Source: Shewanella morhuae
GTDB taxonomy: Bacteria > Pseudomonadota > Gammaproteobacteria > Enterobacterales > Shewanellaceae
NCBI RefSeq assembly: GCF_900156405.1
Contig: NZ_FTNN01000018.1
Location: forward strand, 1 to 64,000
Reading direction: 5' to 3'
DNA: 64,000 nt
Shown in pieces: positions 34,597 through 46,506 of this stretch. The first letter of the stretch is position 1; each line of letters opens with the position of its first letter. A model generated the notes under the pieces. That model was not told the origin of the DNA and made no database searches. It saw nothing but the letters and a program-made list of their open reading frames with translations. Position numbers and translations under genes: made by a program.

Positions 34597-36666
34597 TTAT
34601 TGCAGTAGTGAAATATCTGCTACGTGCAAGAACTGCTCGCGTAGGTTATTTAATAAAGCTAAGCGATTGTTTTTCAAAGCATCATCATCTGCCATAACCA
34701 TTACATCTTCGAAGAACTTATCTACGCTTTCACGTAGGCCGGCCAACAGAGTTAATGCTTGCTGGTAATCGGCATTGGCAAATAATGGTGCTAACTGTGG
34801 TTGCAGCTCGTTTAATTTGGCTGCTAATGCTTGTTCTGCGACTTCGGTTAATAAATTCGCATTGATGGTTGTCGGTAAAGCCCCTTCAACCTTAGCGAGA
34901 ATATTAGATACACGTTTGTTCGCTGCCGCAAGTGCGCTAGAAGCTTCTAGGCCTTTAAAGTGGGATACCGCATTGATACGACTATCAAAATCAGCAGGGC
35001 GTGTTGGACGACGTGCAAGCACGGCTAAGATCACATCAACACCTATGCCTTTATCTTGATACCAAGCGCGGAAGCGTGCCATTAAAAACTCTAACACTTC
35101 GTCGCTTGCATTGGCGTTGCTTAAGTTAGTGCCGTGCAGTGCTTGTGCTTTAGTAATAAGGTCAACCAAATCAAGCGGTAGCTTATTTTCAACTATAATA
35201 CGTAGTACGCCAATGGCCGCGCGGCGTAGGGCAAATGGATCCGCTGCGCCTTTAGGTGCTTGGCCAATGCCAAAGATACCGACTAATGTATCAAGCTTAT
35301 CTGCTAATGCGACGGCGCAAGATACGCCCGCTGTTGGTACTGTATCACCAGAGAACTTAGGCTTGTATTGCTCTTCCTGTGCTAAAGCAACGGCTTCAGT
35401 TTCACCATCAAGGCGGGCGTAATGCATACCCATAGTGCCTTGAGTGTCGGTAAACTCCATTACCATATTGGTCATTAAATCGGTTTTAGATAATAAACCT
35501 GCACGGGCTGCATCAACGGTATTGACGCCAGTTTGCTCCGCAATATAAGCGGCTAGGGAACTGATACGGTTAACTTTATCTTTTAATGTGCCTAATTGCT
35601 TTTGGAATAATACGGTTTCAAGGCTTGGCAGGCGCGATTCTAGAGTGTGCTTTTTATCGGTATTAAAGAAGAATTCGGCATCGGCTAAACGTGGACGGAC
35701 AACTTTTTCATTACCAGAGATAATTTGTGCTGGGTCTTTAGATTCTATGTTGGTTACAAAGATAAAGTTGGGTAGCAATTTACCCGCAGCGTCAAAAACA
35801 GGGAAGTATTTCTGATCGCCCTTCATGGTGTAGACCAAAGCTTCAGACGGTACGGCCAAAAACTTATCTTCAAAGCTTGCGGTTAATACCACCGGCCATT
35901 CAACTAAAGAGGTCACTTCTTCAAGCAGATTCTCTTCGATATCGGCTGCGCCACCAATCTTAGTAGCGGCTTTTTCGGCATCAGCTTTGATTAACGTTTT
36001 ACGGCTTTCATAATCGGCGATGACTTTACCTTTTTCTTTTAGCTCAGTAAGGTAGTTATCAGCATGCGCTAATTCAAACTGCTTGAGACCCATAAAGCGG
36101 TGACCGCGAATGGTACGTGCCGATTTAATACCTAATAATTCACCTTCAATCAACTCACTGCCTAACAACATAGTGGCAGTATGGACAGGGCGGATAAATT
36201 GGGTTTTATTATTACCCCAGCGCATTGGCTTAGGAATAGGCAGTTTATCGAGAGCACGCTGCGCCATAGCTGCAATTAAACTTTTGGTTTCAACGCCTTC
36301 TACTTTGGCGTTATGGACTAACCATTCGCCTTTATCTGTAGCTAAACGCTCGGCTTGCTCAACGGTTATGCCATTGCCACGTGCCCAACCTTCAGCGGCT
36401 TTAGTCGGTTTACCTTCAGTATCAAAGGCTGAACTCACGGCGGGGCCGCGTTTTTCAACCACTTTGTCGGCTTGTGCAAGGGCAAGTTCAGTGATGTTAA
36501 TCGCCAGACGACGTGGCGTTGCGTACCAAACGGCTGAGCTAAACGCTAAATCGGCTTTGGTGAGTTCTTCGGTAAAGTTAGCTAGAAATGATTCAGCTAG
36601 TTTACGTAATGATTTAGGTGGTAATTCTTCCGTGCCTAACTCTATGAGTAAGTTTTCAAAATTCAT
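34597..36666 (-). CDS. glyS: Glycyl-tRNA synthetase beta subunit
   Basis: The beta subunit of the alpha2-beta2 GlyRS, 689 residues as in E. coli. It starts [20 protein letters not shown] and includes an HD-domain region and a C-terminal anticodon-binding part. I chose the ATG at 36666, with AGAGG upstream; the reading frame continues open to 36804 but that part overlaps glyQ. It follows glyQ by 10 bases. Confidence 0.97.
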   Translation of the reverse strand: MNFENLLIELGTEELPPKSLRKLAESFLANFTEELTKADLAFSSAVWYATPRRLAINITELALAQADKVVEKRGPAVSSAFDTEGKPTKAAEGWARGNGITVEQAERLATDKGEWLVHNAKVEGVETKSLIAAMAQRALDKLPIPKPMRWGNNKTQFIRPVHTATMLLGSELIEGELLGIKSARTIRGHRFMGLKQFELAHADNYLTELKEKGKVIADYESRKTLIKADAEKAATKIGGAADIEENLLEEVTSLVEWPVVLTASFEDKFLAVPSEALVYTMKGDQKYFPVFDAAGKLLPNFIFVTNIESKDPAQIISGNEKVVRPRLADAEFFFNTDKKHTLESRLPSLETVLFQKQLGTLKDKVNRISSLAAYIAEQTGVNTVDAARAGLLSKTDLMTNMVMEFTDTQGTMGMHYARLDGETEAVALAQEEQYKPKFSGDTVPTAGVSCAVALADKLDTLVGIFGIGQAPKGAADPFALRRAAIGVLRIIVENKLPLDLVDLITKAQALHGTNLSNANASDEVLEFLMARFRAWYQDKGIGVDVILAVLARRPTRPADFDSRINAVSHFKGLEASSALAAANKRVSNILAKVEGALPTTINANLLTEVAEQALAAKLNELQPQLAPLFANADYQQALTLLAGLRESVDKFFEDVMVMADDDALKNNRLALLNNLREQFLHVADISLLQ

Positions 36667-36676
36667 GTTTTTACCT

Positions 36677-37582
36677 CTACTTACACATTGGGAAGCCAAG
36701 TGCTTCGCGTGCCTGATAATAAGATTCAGCGACCGCTTTTGCCATAGTTCGAACGCGTAAGATGTAGCGTTGGCGCTCGGTAACTGAAATAGCGTGGCGA
36801 GCATCGAGTAGGTTGAAGGCGTGTGAGGCTTTCATTACTTGCTCATAGGCGGGTAGAGGTAATGGTTTTTCCAGTGACAATAAATGCTGACACATTTTTT
36901 CGCACTGATCGAATAAGGTAAACATAAAATCTACGTCTGCGTGCTCAAAGTTATAGGTCGATTGCTCGACTTCGTTTTGATGGAATACATCACCATAGGT
37001 GATGCGCCCCAGCGGACCATCGGTCCAAACGAGATCATAGACACTATCAACACCTTGAATATACATGGCTAGACGTTCAAGACCATAGGTGATTTCACCT
37101 GTGACCGGACTACATTCGATGCCGCCAACCTGTTGAAAGTAAGTAAATTGAGTCACTTCCATACCGTTGAGCCATATTTCCCAGCCTAAGCCCCAAGCAC
37201 CTAGCGTTGGAGATTCCCAGTTATCTTCTACAAAGCGGATGTCATGGATTTGAGTGTCAATACCCAATGCTTGCAGTGAGCCTAAATAGAGTTCTTGGAT
37301 ATTGTCAGGAGAAGGCTTCAACACGACTTGGAATTGGTAATAGTGCTGTAAACGGTTAGGGTTTTCACCGTAACGACCGTCCGTAGGGCGGCGCGATGGC
37401 TGCACATAGGCACTGCTCATAGGTTCTGGCCCTAAAGAACGCAAGAAAGTTTGTGGGTGGAATGTACCCGCGCCGACTTCCATATCTAGAGGTTGAACGA
37501 TTGCACAGCCTTGCTGTGCCCAATATTCTTGCAGGGTGAGAATGAAACCCTGGAATGTTTTTACGTCGTGTTTTGTCGTCAT
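36677..37582 (-). CDS. glyQ: Glycyl-tRNA synthetase alpha subunit
   Basis: The catalytic subunit of GlyRS, 301 residues (E. coli 303). The class II core starts [20 protein letters not shown], with [31 protein letters not shown] and the [18 protein letters not shown] stretch. It is divergent from tag. Confidence 0.97.
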   Translation of the reverse strand: MTTKHDVKTFQGFILTLQEYWAQQGCAIVQPLDMEVGAGTFHPQTFLRSLGPEPMSSAYVQPSRRPTDGRYGENPNRLQHYYQFQVVLKPSPDNIQELYLGSLQALGIDTQIHDIRFVEDNWESPTLGAWGLGWEIWLNGMEVTQFTYFQQVGGIECSPVTGEITYGLERLAMYIQGVDSVYDLVWTDGPLGRITYGDVFHQNEVEQSTYNFEHADVDFMFTLFDQCEKMCQHLLSLEKPLPLPAYEQVMKASHAFNLLDARHAISVTERQRYILRVRTMAKAVAESYYQAREALGFPMCK

Positions 37583-37698
37583 GTCTACTTGTCTACTGCC
37601 GTCAGCCTGAATAGAAAATGGTTTCGATTATACCTTGTAGATATCTGCTTATGTAGGTTATTTTCTACCTTCTTAATTAAAACAATAGGGGATGTGAG

Positions 37699-38274
37699 AT
37701 GGATGAGATCCGCTGCGGCTGGGTAAGTGATGATCCCTTATATAGGGAATACCACGACAAAGTGTGGGGGCGACCGGTTCGAGATCCTCGGGAGCTATTT
37801 GCCAAGTTATGTTTAGATGGGCAGCAGGCCGGATTATCTTGGATCACGATCCTGAAGAAACAACAAAACTATGAACAAGCCTTTGCCAATTTTGAGCCTG
37901 AAGTTATTGCGACTTTTGATGAAGCGAAAGTTGAAGAGTTAATGTTAAACGCTGGCATAGTACGCAATCGATTAAAGGTGAATTCTATCATCAAGAATGC
38001 TAAAGGTTATTTAGCTTATACAGCGGATGGAAAGGATTTCTCTGAATTTTTATGGAGTTTTGTTGGTGGCAAACCCATAGTTAATCAATTCACATCAATG
38101 TCGCAGATTCCGACACAGACAGCAGAATCAGAAGCTATGTCTAAAGCATTAAAGAAGCAGGGCTTTAATTTTGTCGGCCCAACAATTTGTTATGCCTTTA
38201 TGCAGGCGGTAGGTATGGTGAACGATCACCTAGTCGATTGTATTTCGTATCAGGCATGTGTTGAACTCAGTTAA
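37699..38274 (+). CDS. tag: DNA-3-methyladenine glycosylase I
   Basis: Removes 3-methyladenine from DNA, 191 residues. It has the zinc-binding family signature: N-terminal Cys6 (RCGWVSDDPLYREYHDKVWG) and a C-terminal HLVDC, giving the Cys-His-His-Cys site. The QAGLSWITIL and FVGPTICYAFMQAVGMVNDH motifs match Tag. It is not in an operon; it ends before a parS-containing palindrome. Confidence 0.93.
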   Translation: MDEIRCGWVSDDPLYREYHDKVWGRPVRDPRELFAKLCLDGQQAGLSWITILKKQQNYEQAFANFEPEVIATFDEAKVEELMLNAGIVRNRLKVNSIIKNAKGYLAYTADGKDFSEFLWSFVGGKPIVNQFTSMSQIPTQTAESEAMSKALKKQGFNFVGPTICYAFMQAVGMVNDHLVDCISYQACVELS

Positions 38275-38365
38275 CTTACGCATAATCTTGAGAAGCATTA
38301 ATCACTTTATTGGCTGATTTTTTGACGACAATGCGCACCACAGTGCTATTTGAAATCCAGAGACA

Positions 38366-38397
38366 AAAAGGCATGTTCCACGTGGAACATGCCTTTT
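38366..38397. terminator. 32-bp perfect palindrome with parS core, terminator-like
   Basis: The two 16-base halves 38366-38381 and 38382-38397 are perfect complements with no loop. The centre is TGTTCCACGTGGAACA (38374-38389) and the outer part GGCAT/ATGCC is flanked by A and T runs. It lies between convergent tag and the amidohydrolase gene, where a bidirectional terminator is expected. Confidence 0.75.
38374..38389. promoter_or_regulatory. parS: parS site (intergenic)
   Basis: TGTTCCACGTGGAACA is a perfect 16-bp palindrome matching the ParB centromere consensus (TGTTNCACGTGNAACA). It lies about 19 kb from parAB and about 15 kb from oriC. Confidence 0.85.
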
Positions 38398-38476
38398 GAT
38401 TTTTAAGGTTATGTATTGCTCGCCAAAATAGTTACAGCAACAAACTATTCTGCAATTTTAGCCTTTAAGAATTAAC

Positions 38477-41400
38477 TTAGATTTTCTCAAAGAAAAACGG
38501 CTGACGTTTTTCTTTATCCCCATTAAGCTCATTCATTGTCTCAGCGTTAAAAAGCTTGCCGTTGACCATGGTATAACTGACTCTGTCAGTGACGCGTATA
38601 TCAGCGAGTGGGTCACCATCAATCACGATCAAGTCTGCAAGCTTACCTTGTTTAATAGACCCAAGTTGATGTTCCATACCAAAAGTGGTTGCTGGATTAA
38701 TAGTGGCAGCTTTAAGTACCTCCATATTACTCATGCCGCCTTGGGCAAACATCCACATTTCCCAATGTGCTGCTAAACCTTCGCGCTGTCCATGGGCACC
38801 TATATTGGGATGAACACCTACCTTATTGAGTTCATTTGCAACTTTAGCTACGTTGAAATGATTGTAATGGCTATCGGGCGCATGTGGGCGTCGCATTGAT
38901 CGAGCTTGTAAAATATCTGCTGGCACATACATGGATAGGCGCGGATGTGCCCATACATCGGTTTTATCATACCAATAGTTTTCTCCAGAAATGCCTCCGT
39001 AGGCGACGACTAAGGTTGGCGTGTAACCGACTTTAGTTTGGCTCCAGAATTGTTTGATATCATCATAAATTGTCGCAACGGGTAGAGAATGCTCAACCGT
39101 AGTATGGCCATCAGCGACCATAGTGAGATTGTGTTGCAACAAACTGCCACCTTCAGGAACAACCATCATTTCGAGTTCACGTGCGGCAGCAATAACTTGC
39201 TGTCTCTGATTACGGCGTGGTTGGTTGTAACTTTTTACGCTAAACGCGCCGACTTTTTTAAGGCGCTCAAGGTGAAACTTGGCATCATCGAGTGAGTCGA
39301 TGTGCGACGTATACCCCGGTGCATTGGCGCCATATAAAATAGTACCAGTAGAGAAAATACGCGGGCCAACGATATGTCCTGCTTTTTGTTGTTCGGAAGC
39401 GGCAAAAATCTCAGAGGTATCATTCGATGGATCGTGAATAGTGGTGACACCCAAGGAAAGGGCTGAATATAATGCCCAGTTTTGCTGTGGCACAATTTCA
39501 TCATCCGCCTGTGGTCCATGGGCATGAGCATCGAATAGCCCCGGCATGATTGATTTTCCTTTGATATCGATAATCTGCGCATCTTTAGGAATGGTAATAT
39601 TGGTATCACCAACGGCGACAATATGATTGTCTTTGACTATGACCACGCCATTATCAATGACTTGGTCGTTTTCCATGGTAATCACTTTGCCACCGACGAA
39701 GGCGATTGTTCCACGTGGAACATCTGCATTTTCGGTAAAGCCTAAATTAATAATGTTTGGTTGGGCTTTTTGATCTTTGTTGAGATATTGAGTATCAACC
39801 TTAGCTTGATAAAGCTCAGGGCCGAGTGTCCAATACAGTTGATCACTCTTACTATTCCAGCTGATACTTTCACCGGCGCGGACGCTTAATTGACTAACGG
39901 GTAGGTTACTGGCATTGGGGCTAATCTCAACAGTCTCGCCGTGCTTGGCAAAAGGAGTCACCCATACCTTAAAGCGTTCAGCGAACGCGAGTTGTTCACC
40001 ATCGGGTGAAACTCTAAACTCAGTCGCATGTTTGCTACTGTAATGAACCCGCTTATCGAAGCCATCTAAGTTGATGGAGGCTAACTGTGGCGTTTCATCT
40101 TCGCTGCTATCCATAAAAAAGATACGTTCGGCATTGGCACCAAATTGTGCTTGGTAGCCATCAGTGCTGATTTTTTTATTGTTTTTACCTTTGATATCGA
40201 CCTTATATAGTCCAGGTTCCTGCGACCAAGTTCGAGGTGTAAGGTTACCGCCTTGAGCTTTGCGATACACTACAAGTTCGCCATTGGGGGAAAAGGTGGC
40301 TTCGATATACTTTCCTGGGTCAGCCGTGAGTTGCTTAGGCTTACCACCGTTAGCGCTAATAACTTGAACTGTCCCTTGGTCTTGGTCGTTCCAAGTGGTG
40401 AAAACAATATTTTTACCATCACGGGACCATTGTGGATACAGTTCTTCAATCTCGTTGCTGAGTTCAGTTAAACGCGACATTTTTCCGTCTGGTAATGATT
40501 TTAACCAAATTTTACCCAGTGCTTCGAATACCACCCTATTGCCATCTGGGGATACCTGCGCCATACGCAACATTTTCACATCAAAAACATCGTTATCTAT
40601 ATTTTGCTTAAAACGCACTGAGGGCTGAACTGCTAACTCGGTTTTTACATTAAAGGGAATATTAGTAACTGTTTTATTAGCAATATTTAAGCGGTTAATC
40701 TTTCCCTTCGCCCAGAAGAAAATATCCTTATTATCTTGAGTCCACGCCATTGTTGGGTAGACACCATGAATTGCCCAAGTTTCTTGCATATCGCGGTCTA
40801 GCTCGCCAAACAGTTTAGTGCTTTCGCCAGACTTTAGATCTAGCAAATAAAGCGCTGATTGAAAATCATCCCGCTTGATATAGGCAAGCTTAGTACCGTC
40901 AGGGCTCGGTGTTGGTCTAATTGCACCACCGGTACCTTCAATTAGTATTTCGATATCACCGCTTTGAGTATCATAGCGTTTAATTTTATAGATGCCATTT
41001 ACCGAGTCCTTTGAGTAGTGGAAGGACTTACCAGGCGTATCATCCTGGCTAAAGTAGATATAACGGCCATCAGGCGAATATGCCGGTTCACCTAAATCCT
41101 TCTCTTCATTAGGGCGTTCGGTTAGTTTAATGCCTTCTCCACCTGCGACGTGGTAGAGCCATACTTCGCCAGCGCCTAAACTGCGACTAGCGGTAAAATG
41201 CTTACGGGCAACAAGATACTGAGAATCAGGGCTCCAAGCTGGGCTGTTTAATAGTCTGAACGTTTCCTGGGTGACGGTTCGTGGATTGCTGCCATCGGCA
41301 TCCATTATCCAAATATTATCTCCGCCATCGGCATCTGAAGTAAATGCAATGTGCTTGCCATCTGGGCTATAGATGGGCTGCATCTGCCAAGCAATTCCCC

Positions 41401-41665
41401 GTACTAATGGCTTAGCCTCACCTCCATTGACAGGAATTTGATAAATGTCTCCGAGTAGGTCAAAGACGATATGTTTACCGTCTGGGCTGACACTGAGGTT
41501 CATCCATGTTCCCTCATTCACATCAATATTGACTTGTTGTAAGGGGGAATTTGCTGGTGCGTTAACATTCCATGTTGATTCTTTAGTGTCTGCGGCATTT
41601 ACTACGAAGGTATTTATCCCTAGAGTGAGGGCGATGTAAAGCGGGGTAAGTTTAGGTTTAAACAT
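38477..41665 (-). CDS. TolB-like propeller / amidohydrolase fusion protein, exported
   Basis: A 1062-residue protein with a signal peptide (about residues 1-24, ending NAA). Residues 40-650 contain repeated PD40/TolB-type blades such as SPDGKHIAF, WSPDSQYLV and SPDGTKLAY. From about residue 690 there is an amidohydrolase-superfamily metallo-domain: GKSIMPGLFDAHAHG (HxH ligands near residue 710), EHSLPV, GAHGQREGL and the closing LADLIVIDGDPL. Such proteins are usually predicted peptidases or hydrolases with unknown substrate. It stands alone. A parS copy lies inside it at 39707-39722. Confidence 0.9.
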   Translation of the reverse strand: MFKPKLTPLYIALTLGINTFVVNAADTKESTWNVNAPANSPLQQVNIDVNEGTWMNLSVSPDGKHIVFDLLGDIYQIPVNGGEAKPLVRGIAWQMQPIYSPDGKHIAFTSDADGGDNIWIMDADGSNPRTVTQETFRLLNSPAWSPDSQYLVARKHFTASRSLGAGEVWLYHVAGGEGIKLTERPNEEKDLGEPAYSPDGRYIYFSQDDTPGKSFHYSKDSVNGIYKIKRYDTQSGDIEILIEGTGGAIRPTPSPDGTKLAYIKRDDFQSALYLLDLKSGESTKLFGELDRDMQETWAIHGVYPTMAWTQDNKDIFFWAKGKINRLNIANKTVTNIPFNVKTELAVQPSVRFKQNIDNDVFDVKMLRMAQVSPDGNRVVFEALGKIWLKSLPDGKMSRLTELSNEIEELYPQWSRDGKNIVFTTWNDQDQGTVQVISANGGKPKQLTADPGKYIEATFSPNGELVVYRKAQGGNLTPRTWSQEPGLYKVDIKGKNNKKISTDGYQAQFGANAERIFFMDSSEDETPQLASINLDGFDKRVHYSSKHATEFRVSPDGEQLAFAERFKVWVTPFAKHGETVEISPNASNLPVSQLSVRAGESISWNSKSDQLYWTLGPELYQAKVDTQYLNKDQKAQPNIINLGFTENADVPRGTIAFVGGKVITMENDQVIDNGVVIVKDNHIVAVGDTNITIPKDAQIIDIKGKSIMPGLFDAHAHGPQADDEIVPQQNWALYSALSLGVTTIHDPSNDTSEIFAASEQQKAGHIVGPRIFSTGTILYGANAPGYTSHIDSLDDAKFHLERLKKVGAFSVKSYNQPRRNQRQQVIAAARELEMMVVPEGGSLLQHNLTMVADGHTTVEHSLPVATIYDDIKQFWSQTKVGYTPTLVVAYGGISGENYWYDKTDVWAHPRLSMYVPADILQARSMRRPHAPDSHYNHFNVAKVANELNKVGVHPNIGAHGQREGLAAHWEMWMFAQGGMSNMEVLKAATINPATTFGMEHQLGSIKQGKLADLIVIDGDPLADIRVTDRVSYTMVNGKLFNAETMNELNGDKEKRQPFFFEKI
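39707..39722. promoter_or_regulatory. parS: parS site (inside amidohydrolase gene)
   Basis: TGTTCCACGTGGAACA, identical to the copy at 38374-38389, lies within the coding sequence between the propeller and metal-binding domains. An identical 16-bp palindrome 1.3 kb away is unlikely by chance. Confidence 0.85.
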
Positions 41666-41882
41666 GTCACTTCCTGTTCTCGTTCTTATGGACTACTCAA
41701 ATTGTATTTATCGCAAAATTAATTTTTGTTAATGTTTAACCTAGTTATCGCATAAATAGCTAAGAAGGAGAACGTAAATACTGTTTCAAGTGATGACTGA
41801 GGGCATGTCGTGGGTAAAATAAAGCAGCAAACAAAGCGTTTGTGTTTAGCGAGCTGAAGGAGTTTAAGATAAGAGACGGGAT

Positions 41883-42332
41883 TTAGATGGTGACTATCAA
41901 TATTTCGACGTCGTCACCGAGGTGGATCATACCATTATGTATAACTCGGCAGGTTACACCGCCGCGCCAATCTGGGCTCAACGCCGCTTCTAAGCCAGTA
42001 TGAGCTATTTCTATCTTTTGGCAGGGATCAGTCTCGCCGGTAATTTCTAAGCGTAACTCACCAATCAGTAAATGTTTACCTACGTCTGCACGGTTAAACA
42101 TCAGACCATCAATAAGCAAGTTTGCTCTGCGAGTTATCCAGGGTAAATCAGCCTGAATACTCTGGCATGCCTGTAGCCACTGTTGCTGGGAGAGAATCGT
42201 TACTTGGCGCTTACCTGGGCGGCCAAAGATATCGTTCTCTACACCTTTCAATTGGGTGACGTTAGCGCAGAAAACTTCGTTCATAGTGCCGCGCCTTGCA
42301 GTCTTATAGGCAATACCCAACAGTTTTGGCAT
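41883..42332 (-). CDS. MOSC-domain protein
   Basis: A 149-residue protein with a MOSC (Moco sulfurase C-terminal) fold. Key features are NDIFGRPGKRQVTIL near residue 35, the TDPCQKIE Cys, and WRGGVTCRVIHNGMIHLGDDVEIL at the end. MOSC proteins bind sulfur carriers or molybdenum cofactor. It precedes nothing in an obvious operon, but tusA is 48 bases upstream in the same direction, consistent with sulfur handling. Confidence 0.9.
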   Translation of the reverse strand: MPKLLGIAYKTARRGTMNEVFCANVTQLKGVENDIFGRPGKRQVTILSQQQWLQACQSIQADLPWITRRANLLIDGLMFNRADVGKHLLIGELRLEITGETDPCQKIEIAHTGLEAALSPDWRGGVTCRVIHNGMIHLGDDVEILIVTI

Positions 42333-42380
42333 AACTTTACGTTCTCACAGTAGATCAGGGTTATTGTATTGCTATACGAC

Positions 42381-42626
42381 TTAAAGGCCTTTTTTGATCA
42401 AATATTGATAGGGTGTTTGCGTTGTTTTACTGGCGATAAGAGTGTGATCCATAAACTCACAAAAACTTGGAATATCGCGCGTTGTTGCAGGATCATCAGC
42501 AATGATCAGCAATGTCTCACCAGCTGCCATTTGTCTTACTGTTTTACGTACCATCATTACGGGTTCTGGGCAGCGTAAGCCAAGGGCGTCGAGTTTATGC
42601 TGTGCGGTTGAGAAAGCGTCGTTCAT
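42381..42626 (-). CDS. tusA: Sulfur carrier protein TusA
   Basis: An 81-residue sulfur carrier that takes persulfide from IscS for tRNA thiolation. The signature is [20 protein letters not shown], with the catalytic Cys19. A good AGAGGTAAT ribosome site precedes the ATG. The MOSC gene follows by 48 bases. Confidence 0.95.
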   Translation of the reverse strand: MNDAFSTAQHKLDALGLRCPEPVMMVRKTVRQMAAGETLLIIADDPATTRDIPSFCEFMDHTLIASKTTQTPYQYLIKKGL

Positions 42627-42759
42627 ATTACCTCTACTGAACGTTTAAGCAGAATGAGCTAATGTTACTCCAGCACCCATGATAAACCAAGTTGATGATT
42701 TAAATTTGTGAGTTGTTCTCGGGTATTATTGGGAGTCATTATTCATGTGAGATATTAAA

Positions 42760-42775
42760 TGTTTCACGTGGAACA
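42760..42775. promoter_or_regulatory. parS: parS site (upstream of tusA)
   Basis: TGTTTCACGTGGAACA matches the consensus with a T/C difference between its halves; flanking AAA/TTT extends the symmetry. It lies in the tusA-fadA gap. Confidence 0.8.
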
Positions 42776-42836
42776 TTTATAGATTTTGTTATGTACAGCG
42801 GCTGTAAATAGAGTGATAGCTAATTTTTAATATAAA

Positions 42837-42862
42837 AAAGCCGGAACATGTGTTCCGGCTTT
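42837..42862 (-). terminator. fadA terminator
   Basis: AAAGCCGGAACA (42837-42848) pairs with TGTTCCGGCTTT (42851-42862) around 2 bases, with an A-run to the left giving T-run on the minus strand. It lies about 20 bases after the fadA stop. Confidence 0.88.
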
Positions 42863-42880
42863 AATGATTCGAGCAATAAA

Positions 42881-44062
<1,182 letters not shown>

Positions 44063-44066
44063 CTAA

Positions 44067-46217
44067 TTAGGCTTGGTAGTAGCTACCGTTATTGGTGGCT
44101 TTTGCACGCATCGCATCTGTGACTTGATACAGGCCGCCCAAGTGAGCGTATTTATCGGCTAAGGCCACAAAGTTTGCGATACCCATGGTATCCAAATAAC
44201 GGAATACGCCGCCTCTAAATGGTGGGAAACCTAAACCATAAACTAGGCCCATATCCGCTTCGGCAGGCGATGCGACAATACCTTCTTCTAAACAGCGCAC
44301 GGTTTCGATGATCATCGGGATCATAGTACGGGCAATAATGTCATCAGCTTCGAAGGCTTTTAACTCGCCAAAGGCATCTTTCAATAGGCCGTAGCTCGTT
44401 GGATCGACATCTTTCTTTGGCTTACCACGGCTATCGACTGAATAGACATAGAAACCTTTACCGTTTTTCTGGCCAAGACGTTTATTGTCAAACATCACAT
44501 CAATCGCGTCAGTACCAGATTTACCCATACGGTCAGGGAAACCTTCGGCCATAACTGCTTGAGCATGATGACCTGTGTCTAAACCTACTACATCAAGCAG
44601 GTAAGCTGGGCCCATTGGCCAGCCGAATTGTTTTTCCATCACTTTGTCGATAGCGGCAAAGTCACCACCATCGGCAAGTAAGCCATTAAAGCCGGCAAAG
44701 TAAGGGAAAAGTACACGGTTAACAAAGAAACCAGGGCAATCGTTAACTACTATGGGGGTTTTGCCCATTTTGCTGGCGTAAGCCACAACTGAAGCGATAG
44801 TTTCTTCAGAGCTATGCTCGCCGCGGATGACTTCAACTAATGGCATTTTGTGCACTGGGTTGAAGAAATGCATACCGCAGAAACGCTCAGGTTTTTTCAT
44901 GCTCTTAGCGAGCAAGTTGATTGAAATCGTTGAGGTATTTGATGCGATAATCGTATCTTCACTCACATAACCTTCAACTTCGGCTAAAACCTGTGCTTTA
45001 ACTTTTGGATGCTCAACAACGGCTTCTACGACGATATCACTGTGTTTGACCGCAGCATAATCTAATGAAGGCGTAATGTTGTTCAGTACTTTAGCCATTT
45101 TTTCAGGCGTTGAGCGGCCACGGGCAACTTGCGCCGTCAGTAGTTTAGCGGCTTCATTGAGGCCTAAATCTAATGCTGGCTGGGCAATGTCTTTCATGAC
45201 AATTGGTGTACCTTTGCTGGCACTTTGGTAGGCGATGCCGCCGCCCATAATGCCTGCGCCTAATACGGCCGCATTGTTTACTGCTTTGGCTAACTTACCT
45301 GCTTTTTTCGCTTTTCCTTTAACAAATTGATCATTAAGGAAAATACCAATAAGTGCTTTAGCTACGTCAGTTTTAGCTAACTTGATAAAGGCTTGATGTT
45401 CGATTTGTAATGCTTCAGTGCGGCCTTTAGTTGATGCCTGCTCAATCACGCTAACGGCTGCCATTGGTGCAGGGTAGTGTTTACCCGCAACCGCAAACAC
45501 CATGCCTTTAGCAGTAGTAAATGACATCATAGCTTCAAGTCTTGGCAGCGTGAGCGGCGATAGCTTACGCTTACGTCGTGCTTGCCAATCTAGCTTCTCA
45601 GCAACCGCATCTTTCAGCATTTGAATCGCAGCGGCTTCTAGTACTTGCGGTGCAACCACAGCATCGACAGCACCGACTTTTAATGCATCTTCAGCGCGTT
45701 GGTCTTTACCTGTGGTTATCCACTCAAGTGCGTTATCTGCACCAATCACGCGTGGCAAACGAACCGTGCCACCAAAACCTGGGATGATGCCGAGTTTAGT
45801 TTCAGGTAAACCGATTTTGGCTGTGGTATCTGCGATACGGAAATCGGTTGCCAAAACAGTTTCACAGCCGCCACCTAAGGCAAAGCCTTTGATTGCTGAT
45901 GCTGTTGGGAAAGGCAAATCTTCGAGTTTATTAAATACAGCGTTAGCTTGTTCAACCCAAGAGAGCAGAACTGCGTCATCTTGCGAAAATAAACCTAAAA
46001 ACTCGGTAATATCGGCACCTACAATAAAGGTGTCTTTACTTGAGGTCAGCACTAATGCTTTGATATTAGAATCTTGCTTGATGCTATCTAATGCTGCATC
46101 GAGCGAGGCGAGGGTTTCTCTATCGAATTTATTCACCGAACCGGGTGCGTTAAAGCACAGCTTGGCAATATTATCCTCGAGTAACTCAACTTGAATTGTA
46201 GGACTTTGGTAGATCAT
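44067..46217 (-). CDS. fadB: Fatty acid oxidation multifunctional protein alpha subunit
   Basis: A 716-residue fusion of enoyl-CoA hydratase/isomerase (residues 1-190, with [10 protein letters not shown] and [10 protein letters not shown]) and 3-hydroxyacyl-CoA dehydrogenase (NAD motif [16 protein letters not shown] near 313-330, then SNTSTISI and [15 protein letters not shown]). Length is close to E. coli (729). A PsrA-like palindrome is found upstream at 46363-46378. Confidence 0.97.
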   Translation of the reverse strand: MIYQSPTIQVELLEDNIAKLCFNAPGSVNKFDRETLASLDAALDSIKQDSNIKALVLTSSKDTFIVGADITEFLGLFSQDDAVLLSWVEQANAVFNKLEDLPFPTASAIKGFALGGGCETVLATDFRIADTTAKIGLPETKLGIIPGFGGTVRLPRVIGADNALEWITTGKDQRAEDALKVGAVDAVVAPQVLEAAAIQMLKDAVAEKLDWQARRKRKLSPLTLPRLEAMMSFTTAKGMVFAVAGKHYPAPMAAVSVIEQASTKGRTEALQIEHQAFIKLAKTDVAKALIGIFLNDQFVKGKAKKAGKLAKAVNNAAVLGAGIMGGGIAYQSASKGTPIVMKDIAQPALDLGLNEAAKLLTAQVARGRSTPEKMAKVLNNITPSLDYAAVKHSDIVVEAVVEHPKVKAQVLAEVEGYVSEDTIIASNTSTISINLLAKSMKKPERFCGMHFFNPVHKMPLVEVIRGEHSSEETIASVVAYASKMGKTPIVVNDCPGFFVNRVLFPYFAGFNGLLADGGDFAAIDKVMEKQFGWPMGPAYLLDVVGLDTGHHAQAVMAEGFPDRMGKSGTDAIDVMFDNKRLGQKNGKGFYVYSVDSRGKPKKDVDPTSYGLLKDAFGELKAFEADDIIARTMIPMIIETVRCLEEGIVASPAEADMGLVYGLGFPPFRGGVFRYLDTMGIANFVALADKYAHLGGLYQVTDAMRAKATNNGSYYQA

Positions 46218-46362
46218 TGCTTGCTTCCTTTTGGCTTAAAAGTAATACCCACCATTATGTGTTGGTGATTAGTACAACTCTCTATCTCACAGCAGCTTCG
46301 GCCATCATTTGACCAGTTGTATGTCAGTGTGCTTTGAAATTCGAAAAATTACAACACTCAAT

Positions 46363-46378
46363 TTAAACGACTGTTTAA
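46363..46378. promoter_or_regulatory. PsrA-like AAAC-N4-GTTT palindrome before fadBA
   Basis: TTAAACGACTGTTTAA has 6-bp inverted arms around GACT. The AAAC-N4-GTTT layout fits the binding sites of PsrA-type fatty-acid regulators. It is about 145 bases upstream of the fadB start. Confidence 0.5.
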
Positions 46379-46506
46379 TTTGTTGCCAGCTAGAGTGGTT
46401 TTTCACCTTTGTGATACACTGCACAGAGTACAATACACTTAGAATGCATTAGATTACTTTGCCGATAAATAGGTCTTTGTAGCTGTTTACCTGAGAAGTT
46501 CAAAGC

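Noticed and set aside
36110-36760. Plus-strand open frame of 216 codons opposite glyS
   Set aside because: It is fully antisense to GlyS; low-complexity Ser/Ala/Arg composition typical of a shadow frame.
45712-46194. Plus-strand open frame of 160 codons opposite fadB
   Set aside because: Antisense to the FadB hydratase domain with no recognisable protein.
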